Positions 9,024 through 15,432 of a stretch of DNA of 21,737 nt are shown here, piece by piece. The notes beneath the pieces were generated by a model, which worked only from the letters and a program-made list of their open reading frames with translations, made no database searches and was not told where the DNA came from. The stretch's first letter is position 1. Each line of letters begins with the position of its first letter. This DNA comes from an uncultured bacterium (GTDB taxonomy: Bacteria; Edwardsbacteria; AC1; EtOH8), in the NCBI GenBank assembly GCA_937958665.1, contig CALGNM010000153.1, forward strand, positions 1-21,737, written 5' to 3'. Position numbers and translations under genes: made by a program.

Positions 9024-9415
9024 AGGAAAAACCAACCGGCCGGCACCTGATAATGGTGATAGACGACGAACAGGATGTCGCCTCCCTGGTTAAGATGATA
9101 CTGGAGGGCGAGGGGCACCAGGTGATCACCGCCCTTTCGGGGCACGAGGCCCTCCAGATGCTCTATCAGGTCAAGCCGGACCTGATCCTGCTGGACATCA
9201 TGATGCCTGGGCTGGATGGGATGGAGTTCATCAAGATTGTCAAGATAATCGACTCCACCGCCCAGATTCCCATAGCCATGATGACGGCTAGGACCGCACC
9301 AGAGGACCGGGCTGCCGCCCTCCGGGAGAAGGCAGTGGAGTACATATGCAAACCATTTACTGCCGCCGAGCTGGCCGAGAAGGTCAACAAGATACTTGCC
9401 CAGGATAATAAGTAA
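9020..9415 (+). CDS. Single-domain response regulator (CheY-like receiver)
   Basis: The 131-residue protein is only a receiver domain. It shows the acidic pair Asp15/Asp16, phospho-acceptor Asp59 in LLDIMMPG, Thr89 in MMTA and Lys111 in CKPF. No DNA-binding or enzymatic output domain is present, so it must act through protein contact or phosphotransfer. It starts inside the kinase stop codon and is almost certainly its partner. The output could be the large receiver-containing c-di-GMP protein downstream, which has its own receiver, but nothing in the sequence proves that. No terminator hairpin follows. Confidence 0.92.
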   Translation: MKEKPTGRHLIMVIDDEQDVASLVKMILEGEGHQVITALSGHEALQMLYQVKPDLILLDIMMPGLDGMEFIKIVKIIDSTAQIPIAMMTARTAPEDRAAALREKAVEYICKPFTAAELAEKVNKILAQDNK

Positions 9416-9654
9416 TACTGGCATATAAAATGCAAACAATGAATAATGTGCAATAATATTAATAGTATGATGTGTGGCAGATATAGCGATACTGATATAT
9501 AAATTCATATATTTTATATGTAAAACCCAAAATTATTGTTAGACCAACATTAAGCTAGATACAAAAAAACAACACAATCATATGTAATATCACTACAATA
9601 ATAAAGAATAATAATTATAATTTAGTATAATACATCGCTGTCGGGACTAAATTT
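9416..9654. other. AT-rich intergenic island
   Basis: My count gives 58 G or C in 239 bases (24%), against roughly 50-70% in sampled lines of the flanking genes. It contains runs such as ATATAT...ATATAT around 9494-9520, no open reading frame of note, no clear hairpin terminator and no direct repeats. It probably holds the promoter and control region of the downstream c-di-GMP gene. Confidence 0.8.
9626..9631 (+). promoter_or_regulatory. Candidate -10 box for the c-di-GMP gene
   Basis: A perfect TATAAT lies at 9626-9631, which would start transcription near 9638 and give a leader of about 17 bases. No good -35 is found 17 bases upstream in this AT-rich DNA, so the promoter may be of an extended or activator-dependent type. 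No clear Shine-Dalgarno precedes ATG 9655. Confidence 0.45.
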
Positions 9655-12330
9655 ATGGCAATTGGCGGGTCTCAGATACTCGTTGTTGAAGACGAGGCTA
9701 TTATTGCCGCGGATATCCAGATGAGGCTGGTCAATCTGGGCTATCGGGTAGCAGCCATAGCAGCCACCGGGCAGGAGGCCATCGCGCAGGCCAAGCTCAA
9801 TAAGCCCGATTTGGTCCTGATGGACATAATACTGCAGGGGGGCATGGATGGGATTCTGGCGGCGGAGAAGATCCATGCCCTCTTCAATATTCCAGTGGTG
9901 TACATGACCGCCTATTCCGACCCCGACACCATCACCAGGGCCAAGAGGACCGAGCCCTACGGCTATCTGATCAAACCCTTCGAGGCCAACGAGCTGTCGG
10001 CTGCGGTGGAGATCGCCCTGGAACGCCACAAGAACATCTCCCTGCTCCGGGAAAAGGAGAAGCATTTTCGCTTTCTGATCGAGCATGGCTCCGACATCAT
10101 CCTGGTGCTGGGCCGGGACGATACCATTCAATACGGCTCCCCCTCGGTGGAGCGAATCCTGGGATTTACCCCCCGGGAATATCTCGGGAAGAAGGCCCGG
10201 GAGTTCCTCCATCCCGAGGACCTGGAAAGGGTTATTTCCCAGTTGGATCGAATCAAGGCCTGTCGTAATGGCGTTCCGACCGAGGAGGTACGGGTGAGGG
10301 CCAAGTCCGGACAGTGGCGCTGGCTGGAGGTGTCGGCCAACAACCGCCTGAACGATTCTGACGTATCGGGAATAGTGATCAATGCCCGGGACGTCACCGA
10401 GCGCAAGGCCGGCCAGCAGGATCTGGCCAAGGCCCACCAGGAGCTTAAGGCCCTCTTTGAGGCCATGCCCGATCTGTTCTTCCTGATGGATCGACAGGGT
10501 ACCATCCTGGACTACAATGCCGGAAACCGCGCTGATCTGTTCGCAACCCCGGAGCAGTTCCTGGGCCGACGCTTCGACCAGGTGTTGCCAGAGTCGGCCT
10601 CTCTATCCATTGGGATGGCTCTGGAGGAGGTGAATCTGCGGGGATCGCTGGCGGTGGCCGAATATTCGCTACCTTCAGGGGAGGGGGATAAGCATTTCGA
10701 GGCCCGGCTGGCCCCGGTGGGCGAGTCCCAGCTGGTGGCCATCGTCCGGGACATTACCGAACGGAAGAGGGCCGAGGCTGAGCGGGAGCAATTCGCTCGT
10801 AATCTGGCCTTTCTCTCGGACAGCGCCATGGATTTCGTCAAGATGGATCCCGGAGAGGACTTTTTCCGCCACGTGGGGGAGAGGGTCCAGACTATTACCG
10901 GGGGCAAGATGGTGGCGGTCTGCTCGTACGATCCGGATTGTGAAATGATGCAGGTCCGCCAGGTAATTGGTCTGGACGGACATTTTGAAATGGTCCTCAA
11001 GCTGCTGGGCTCAGACCCGACCCGGATGAGCTTCAAGATTATTCCCGAGGCCGAGCGTTCCTATCGGACCGCCAAAGTGACCCAGGCCCCGGGCAGCCTG
11101 TATGAGCTGTTGCTGAGGAAGGTGCCCGCCCGAATCTGCCGCAAAATAGAATCCCTGCTTGGGATCCGGCATATCTACACCATCGGGCTGTGCCACGGCC
11201 AGCAGCTGATGGGAGCGGTGTCCATTATGACCGACCGTCCGGCCAATCCGTCCGGGATGGGGATGCTGGAAGCCTTCGCCGGACAGGCGGCTATCGCCTT
11301 GCAGAAGAGGGCCGCCGAGGAGCAGCTGAAATACCTGAGCCTGCACGATCCTCTGACCGGGCTCTACAACCGGGCCTATTTCGAGGAGGAGATGCGCCGG
11401 ATGGACCTGGACCGGGTGGACTCGGTGGGCATGATCATGTGCGACGTGGACGGACTGAAACTGACCAACGACATCATGGGCCACAAGACCGGCGATGGAC
11501 TGCTGGTTGTCATCTCCGGGATAATCCGGGATGCCTGCCGCAAGGGGGATCTGGTGGCCCGGTTGGGGGGCGACGAGTTCGCGGTACTGCTTCCCGAAGT
11601 CTCCCAGACCGATATCGATGCCATCTGCCAGCGGATTCAGAACACCATTCACAACTACAACGTCGAGAATCCGGAGCTTCCCCTGAGCATCTCCATCGGT
11701 CATACCCTCCGCAGTAATCACCGCCAAAGCATTCCCGATCTGTTCAAAGAGGCCGACAACAAGATGTACCGCCAGAAGCTGGACAACCACGATATGTTGA
11801 TCAACAGCTATGTCACCGCCCTCAAAACCAGGGGGGTTATCTCCGAGGGCCGGATCGTCCGACTGGAGAACCTGATCACCCATTTCGCCATGAGCCTGGG
11901 CCTGTCCGAGATCGAGATCAAACAGCTTAAGTTACTGGCCCGCTACAGCGACTTGGGCAAAGTGGGCGTCCCCGACCGGATCCTGATGAAAACGAAATCC
12001 CTGGACAGCCAGGAACTCGCCGAGATGAAGCGGCACTGCGAGATCGGATACCACATCGCCCTGTTCTCTCCCGACCTGATACCGGTGGCCGAGCTGATAC
12101 TCAAGCACCATGAGTGGTGGAACGGGATGGGATACCCGCTGGGGCTGGCCGGAGGAGATATCCCCCTGGAGTGCCGGATGCTGGCAGTGGCCGAGGCCTA
12201 CGAGGCCATGACCCGGGACCGGCCTTTCAGTACGGCCTCCAGCCACCGGGAGGCGGCCCAGGAGCTGACCCGAAACGCCGGGACCCAGTTTGACCCTACC
12301 TTGGTCCAAAAATTCCTGGAGATGTTCTGA
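9655..12330 (+). CDS. REC-PAS-PAS-GAF-GGDEF-HD-GYP cyclic-di-GMP signalling protein
   Basis: The 891-residue protein is a response regulator with a c-di-GMP output. A receiver (about 5-123) carries phospho-acceptor Asp57 and Lys107. Two PAS domains end in DVTERK (246-251) and DITERK (366-371). A GAF-like segment ends near 550 (FAGQAAIALQ). The GGDEF domain starts SLHDPLTGLYN (562) with intact GGDEF at 638-642, and an RKGD inhibitory site at 629-632, five residues before it. The C-terminal HD-GYP-like domain is degenerate: Ser730 and Ser765 replace two metal-binding histidines and Glu847 replaces an aspartate, while Asp766, His794, His818 and His819 remain. I infer an active, feedback-inhibited diguanylate cyclase with a poorly active or purely regulatory HD-GYP domain. 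Confidence 0.92.
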   Translation: MAIGGSQILVVEDEAIIAADIQMRLVNLGYRVAAIAATGQEAIAQAKLNKPDLVLMDIILQGGMDGILAAEKIHALFNIPVVYMTAYSDPDTITRAKRTEPYGYLIKPFEANELSAAVEIALERHKNISLLREKEKHFRFLIEHGSDIILVLGRDDTIQYGSPSVERILGFTPREYLGKKAREFLHPEDLERVISQLDRIKACRNGVPTEEVRVRAKSGQWRWLEVSANNRLNDSDVSGIVINARDVTERKAGQQDLAKAHQELKALFEAMPDLFFLMDRQGTILDYNAGNRADLFATPEQFLGRRFDQVLPESASLSIGMALEEVNLRGSLAVAEYSLPSGEGDKHFEARLAPVGESQLVAIVRDITERKRAEAEREQFARNLAFLSDSAMDFVKMDPGEDFFRHVGERVQTITGGKMVAVCSYDPDCEMMQVRQVIGLDGHFEMVLKLLGSDPTRMSFKIIPEAERSYRTAKVTQAPGSLYELLLRKVPARICRKIESLLGIRHIYTIGLCHGQQLMGAVSIMTDRPANPSGMGMLEAFAGQAAIALQKRAAEEQLKYLSLHDPLTGLYNRAYFEEEMRRMDLDRVDSVGMIMCDVDGLKLTNDIMGHKTGDGLLVVISGIIRDACRKGDLVARLGGDEFAVLLPEVSQTDIDAICQRIQNTIHNYNVENPELPLSISIGHTLRSNHRQSIPDLFKEADNKMYRQKLDNHDMLINSYVTALKTRGVISEGRIVRLENLITHFAMSLGLSEIEIKQLKLLARYSDLGKVGVPDRILMKTKSLDSQELAEMKRHCEIGYHIALFSPDLIPVAELILKHHEWWNGMGYPLGLAGGDIPLECRMLAVAEAYEAMTRDRPFSTASSHREAAQELTRNAGTQFDPTLVQKFLEMF

Positions 12331-12345
12331 CTATTTGCGCCGCAG

Positions 12346-12371
12346 GCGGCCGGAACTCCGGCCGCTTTTTT
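12346..12371 (+). terminator. Rho-independent terminator after the c-di-GMP gene
   Basis: GCGGCCGG (12346-12353) pairs with CCGGCCGC (12358-12365) around a four-base AACT loop, followed by six T residues. It is a strong GC-rich hairpin 15 bases after the stop codon and separates this gene from the polyamine operon. Confidence 0.92.
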
Positions 12372-12382
12372 GTTATTCCAAT

Positions 12383-12411
12383 TGAATATCCGGACGGATA
12401 TGTTGTATAAT
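12383..12411 (+). promoter_or_regulatory. Sigma70-like promoter of the polyamine operon
   Basis: TTGAAT at 12383-12388 and a perfect TATAAT at 12406-12411 are separated by exactly 17 bases. Transcription should start near 12418, giving a leader of about 43 bases. An ATG at 12410 lies inside the -10 box and cannot be the start of the gene, so ATG 12461 is preferred. Confidence 0.8.
12386..12401. promoter_or_regulatory. Inverted repeat within the polyamine promoter, candidate operator
   Basis: ATATCCGGACGGATAT has perfect 7-base arms around a GA centre and lies between the -35 and -10 boxes. A related element at 12420-12435 matches 11 of 16 positions, and the two centres are 34 bases apart, flanking the -10. 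Such paired sites suit a dimeric repressor, possibly polyamine-responsive; the regulator is not identified. Confidence 0.55.
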
Positions 12412-12419
12412 GGCAGTGA

Positions 12420-12435
12420 ACTCCCGAACGGATTT
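12420..12435. promoter_or_regulatory. Degenerate second copy of the promoter inverted repeat
   Basis: ACTCCCGAACGGATTT shares the CCG-N2-CGGAT core with the upstream dyad at 12386-12401 and agrees at 11 of 16 positions. It lies just after the predicted transcript start. It may be a weaker operator half, or a chance resemblance. Confidence 0.3.
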
Positions 12436-12460
12436 TTCAACCCCCTCAATCAGGAGCGAA

Positions 12461-13372
12461 ATGGAAACAAGCAATTTCTATCTGGAACCATGGGTGGGCG
12501 AGTATCATCTCCATGGCATCAGCCGGACGGTGGTCAGCACCCGCACCAAATACCAGCGGATCGACATAGTGGACACCCCCAACTATGGGCGCTGCCTCTT
12601 TCTGGACCAGCGGCTACAGAGCTCGGAGCTGGACTCCTTCATCTACCATGAGGCCCTGGTGCATCCGCCCATGATACTGCACCCCCATCCCCGGAAGGTG
12701 ATGATTGTTGGCGGCGGTGAGGGCGAGACCCTGCGGGACATCCTGAAGCACTTCACGGTCGAGCGGGCGGTGATGGTGGATATTGACCGCCAGATGGTGG
12801 AATTCTGTCGCCGGGAACTCCCCCAGTGGTCCGGAGGGGCTTTTGCTGACAAACGGACCAAGCTGGTATTCATGGACGCCCGGGCCTATCTGGAGAAGAC
12901 CAAAGAGACCTTTGACGTCATCATCATCGACCTGACCGAGCCGGTCGAAGGTGGGCCTTCCCTAAAGCTCTACACCCGTGAGTTCTACAGCCTGGTGCAC
13001 CGCCGACTGTCCGCCCAGGGGCTGATGACCCTCCAGGCGGCCAACGCTCGGCCTGGCGACACCGCCATGCTTACCACCATCGCCCGGACCATCTCCTGTG
13101 CCTTTCCCGTGATTAGGGCTTATCAGGTGGGCATTCCGTCCTTCGGGCTGCCTTGGGGTTTCATCATGGGATCCAAGGCGGCCGATCCCCTGACCTACTC
13201 TCCAGCCCAGATTGACCGCCTGATCAGGATGAGGGGGCTAAAAAAACTGGAATATTACGACGGGATCACCCATTTGGGAATGTTTGCCATCCCCAAGTTC
13301 CTGCGCCGCGACCTGGACCGGCAGAAATCGATCATCACCGACCGGAAGCTGCTGGCGACCAAATTCCAGTAA
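12461..13372 (+). CDS. speE: Polyamine aminopropyltransferase (spermidine synthase family)
   Basis: The 303-residue enzyme transfers aminopropyl groups from decarboxylated S-adenosylmethionine to an amine. Motifs include LQSSELDSFIYHEALVHP (52-69), the nucleotide-binding GGGEGE (84-89), VDID (106-109) and IIDLTEPVEGGP with Asp157 as the likely proton acceptor. The pattern EGGP...LYTREFY and the IPSF..PWGF segment resemble plant ACL5 (thermospermine synthase) and Thermus SpeE (agmatine/triamine transferase) more than classical E. coli SpeE. Glu160 replaces the more usual aspartate next to the catalytic residue. ATG 12461 has AGGAG at 12452-12456. The neighbouring decarboxylase gene suggests agmatine or putrescine as acceptor; the exact substrate is unproven. 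Confidence 0.88.
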   Translation: METSNFYLEPWVGEYHLHGISRTVVSTRTKYQRIDIVDTPNYGRCLFLDQRLQSSELDSFIYHEALVHPPMILHPHPRKVMIVGGGEGETLRDILKHFTVERAVMVDIDRQMVEFCRRELPQWSGGAFADKRTKLVFMDARAYLEKTKETFDVIIIDLTEPVEGGPSLKLYTREFYSLVHRRLSAQGLMTLQAANARPGDTAMLTTIARTISCAFPVIRAYQVGIPSFGLPWGFIMGSKAADPLTYSPAQIDRLIRMRGLKKLEYYDGITHLGMFAIPKFLRRDLDRQKSIITDRKLLATKFQ

Positions 13373-13392
13373 ACCGCAAGGCCGATCAAATT

Positions 13393-14865
13393 ATGAAGCA
13401 CAGGACATCGCCGGCCAATTCCTGCCAGAGCCGGGCTCCCCTGTTTGAGGCCCTGGCCGGGTACTTGGATTCGGAAAAAGTCCCTTTCCACACACCGGGG
13501 CACAAGCAGGGACGGGGAATCGACAGACAGTGGCTGGATTTGGCTGGCCGGAACATCTTTCGGATTGACCTGACGGTGCTGCCGGAGACCGACTGCTTAT
13601 TTCACCCCACCGGCCCGATAAAGGAGGCCCAGTCGCTGGCCGCCAGGGCCTATCACGCCGACCACAGCTATTTTCTGGTCAACGGCTCCACCGGGGGAAA
13701 CCTCAGCATGCTAATGGGGGTGCTGTTCCCCGGGGACAAGGTGATTGTGCCCCGGCACACCCATAAATCGGTGATCGCCGGACTGATAATGACCGGAGCC
13801 CTGCCGGTCTATGTCCACCCCGAGGTCAACCGGGAGTGGGGGCTGATCCTGAATATCAGCCCCGAGGCGGTGGCCCAGTCGTTGGATCAGAATCCCGGGG
13901 CCCGGGCGGTGTTTGTATCCTCGCCCACCTATCACGGGATATGCTGTGACCTGGAATCCATTGTCCGGCAGGCCCATCTAAAAGACCGGGTTGCCATGGT
14001 GGACCAGGCCCATGGCCCCCACCTTTTGTTTCACCCGGCCCTGCCCACCTCGGCCATGGAGGCTGGGGCCGACATCTGCGTGGAGAGCACCCACAAGATT
14101 CTGCCGGCCCTGACCCAGGCCTCCATGATGCACGTCAAGGGGCCCAATGTTGACCTGCGGGACCTGCAGAGTGTGCTGCTGCTGACCCAGAGCACCAGCC
14201 CATCCTATCTGCTGATGGCCTCCCTGGACCTGGCCCGCCGCCAGATGGCCATCAATGGGCGAAAGCTTTTGGATAAAGCCATCTCCCTGGCCAACGGCCT
14301 GAGGCAGTCCATCAACCGGATCAAGGGCCTCTACTGCCTTAGGGGGGATGATGTTAAACCGTTTAGACTGGACCCCACCAAGATTACGGTCTTTGTGGAC
14401 GGACTGGGCATCAGCGGGTATCAGGCCAGCCGGGTGCTGAACCATAGATACGGCATCCAGGCCGAGATGGCCGACTGGGACCATGTGGCCTTCATTATCA
14501 CTGTATCCGACGGACCGGAGGAGATCGCCCGGCTGCTGGCGGCCCTCAAGGAGCTGGCCTGGGAATACCGGGACAAGAAGAAGCTGAAGAAAATCAACAT
14601 TCAGTTCCCTCCCAACTATCCTCCCATGTCGCTGACCCCCAGAGAAGCATATTTCGCCAGCCACCGGACTATCCTGCTGCGGGAGGCGGTGGGCGAAATC
14701 CCGACCGAGTTCATAACCGTCTATCCTCCGGGTATACCGGTGGTTGTGCCTGGGGAGCGGATTACCAAGGAGGCGGTGGAGTATCTGGAGGCGATGCGGA
14801 AACTGGGGGCCATAATAGTCGGGCCGGGAAAGGTCGAAGCTGGCAAAATCAGAGTGGTGGCCTAA
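13393..14865 (+). CDS. Arginine/lysine/ornithine decarboxylase, short PLP form
   Basis: The 490-residue protein is a fold-type I PLP decarboxylase of the Orn/Lys/Arg family in the short form (as in Bacillus SpeA) without the N-terminal receiver-like wing of E. coli inducible enzymes. It shows FHTPGHKQG (32-40), a GSTGGN phosphate-binding loop, VDQAHGPH, and STHKILPALTQ with Lys235 as the likely PLP lysine. The common DEAHG motif reads DQAHG here. It lies 20 bases after the aminopropyltransferase gene, and together they suggest polyamine synthesis. Arginine is the most likely substrate given the partner type, but lysine or ornithine cannot be excluded. No terminator separates it from the next promoter. 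Confidence 0.9.
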   Translation: MKHRTSPANSCQSRAPLFEALAGYLDSEKVPFHTPGHKQGRGIDRQWLDLAGRNIFRIDLTVLPETDCLFHPTGPIKEAQSLAARAYHADHSYFLVNGSTGGNLSMLMGVLFPGDKVIVPRHTHKSVIAGLIMTGALPVYVHPEVNREWGLILNISPEAVAQSLDQNPGARAVFVSSPTYHGICCDLESIVRQAHLKDRVAMVDQAHGPHLLFHPALPTSAMEAGADICVESTHKILPALTQASMMHVKGPNVDLRDLQSVLLLTQSTSPSYLLMASLDLARRQMAINGRKLLDKAISLANGLRQSINRIKGLYCLRGDDVKPFRLDPTKITVFVDGLGISGYQASRVLNHRYGIQAEMADWDHVAFIITVSDGPEEIARLLAALKELAWEYRDKKKLKKINIQFPPNYPPMSLTPREAYFASHRTILLREAVGEIPTEFITVYPPGIPVVVPGERITKEAVEYLEAMRKLGAIIVGPGKVEAGKIRVVA

Positions 14866-14870
14866 GGGAC

Positions 14871-14899
14871 TTGACAAAACAAAGATTTAGAGGGATAAT
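14871..14899 (+). promoter_or_regulatory. Strong sigma70-like promoter of the mini cysteine protein
   Basis: A perfect TTGACA at 14871-14876 and GATAAT at 14894-14899 (5 of 6 matches) are separated by exactly 17 bases. This is the best promoter match in the window and begins only 5 bases after the decarboxylase stop codon. Transcription should start near 14906, leaving a 25-base leader with a good ribosome site. Confidence 0.85.
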
Positions 14900-14930
14900 T
14901 CACCCATAAGCAAATAAAAGGAGAGATATC

Positions 14931-15041
14931 ATGTGCAATTCTTGCGGATGCGGCCAGAAGCTGTCTTACAAATGTGAAAAGTGCGGAAAAACCTCGAACC
15001 TGCCCAAGGAGTGCTGCGGGAAACCAATGAAGAAGCAGTAA
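14931..15041 (+). CDS. 36-residue cysteine-rich mini-protein, likely metal-binding
   Basis: ATG 14931 opens a 36-codon frame preceded by AAAGGAGAG at 14917-14925. The product has seven cysteines: MCNSCGCG at the N terminus, CEKCGK in the middle, and ECCGKPMKKQ at the C terminus. The CxxC and CCGKPM elements look like zinc-ribbon or rubredoxin-type knuckles found in small anaerobe proteins. I know of no assigned function. Its own consensus promoter, ideal ribosome site and perfect terminator indicate a real, probably highly expressed monocistronic gene. A role in metal binding or redox stress is inference from the cysteine pattern only. Confidence 0.82.
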   Translation: MCNSCGCGQKLSYKCEKCGKTSNLPKECCGKPMKKQ

Positions 15042-15055
15042 AATAAGGGCTTACG

Positions 15056-15082
15056 AAGCGATAGCCTGGCTATCGCTTTTTT
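15056..15082 (+). terminator. Rho-independent terminator after the mini cysteine protein
   Basis: AAGCGATAGC (15056-15065) pairs perfectly with GCTATCGCTT (15069-15078) around a CTG loop, and the run of T continues to 15082. The hairpin begins 15 bases after the stop codon. Confidence 0.92.
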
Positions 15083-15108
15083 ATTAACTAATCCGGGATT
15101 ATAGTGGC

Positions 15109-15432
15109 ATGAGACAGAGGCAGGTCATAGAGGAAATGTCGTTGCTGGCCGCGAAGTTCGGCTTGAACATCAAATTTGACGAGTTTGACGGACGGGGGGG
15201 GTGGTGCCGGGTCAGGGACAGCCAACGCATCATAATTAACAAGAAGTTAGGGCCCCAGGAGCAGATTAAAATCCTGTCACGGATACTGGCCGGCTATCCA
15301 ACCGAAGATCAGGCCATGCCCCCCAAGGTCCGGCAGCTGATCGAAGAGGCCAGGGAGGAGCTTCAACCGTCGTTGGAAGACGCCGTTAACTCCAACCGTA
15401 ATGCGGGCGGCCCCGGGGATGGCAATGGTTAG
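15109..15432 (+). CDS. Conserved small protein of unknown function
   Basis: The 107-residue protein has no recognised domain. It has an N-terminal helix-rich part (IEEMSLLAAKFGL), a GRGGWCRVRD...IIINKKL stretch that looks like a beta hairpin, and a helical part with LGPQEQIKILSRILAG and MPPKVRQLIEEA. I recall similar short proteins in several bacterial groups with a GGxCRVRG...INRxL pattern, but none with a known role. The start is uncertain: ATG 15109 has a weak ribosome site and ATG 15136 is an alternative. A TATAGT at 15100-15105 could be a -10 box. The end overlaps the start of the zinc-ribbon gene, indicating coupling. Confidence 0.7.
   Translation: MRQRQVIEEMSLLAAKFGLNIKFDEFDGRGGWCRVRDSQRIIINKKLGPQEQIKILSRILAGYPTEDQAMPPKVRQLIEEAREELQPSLEDAVNSNRNAGGPGDGNG

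Noticed and set aside
9536-9554. TTGTTAGACCAACA in the AT-rich island as a Rex operator
   Set aside because: Only four-base arms are symmetric and the length and spacing do not fit known Rex sites; such matches are expected by chance in AT-rich DNA.
9416-9654. AT-rich island as a CRISPR leader, attachment site or insertion sequence remnant
   Set aside because: I found no direct repeats, no terminal inverted repeats, no tRNA and no integrase or transposase fragment in or beside it.
12410-12460. Earlier ATG for the aminopropyltransferase
   Set aside because: It lies inside the TATAAT box and would be before the transcript start. ATG 12461 has AGGAG at the right distance.
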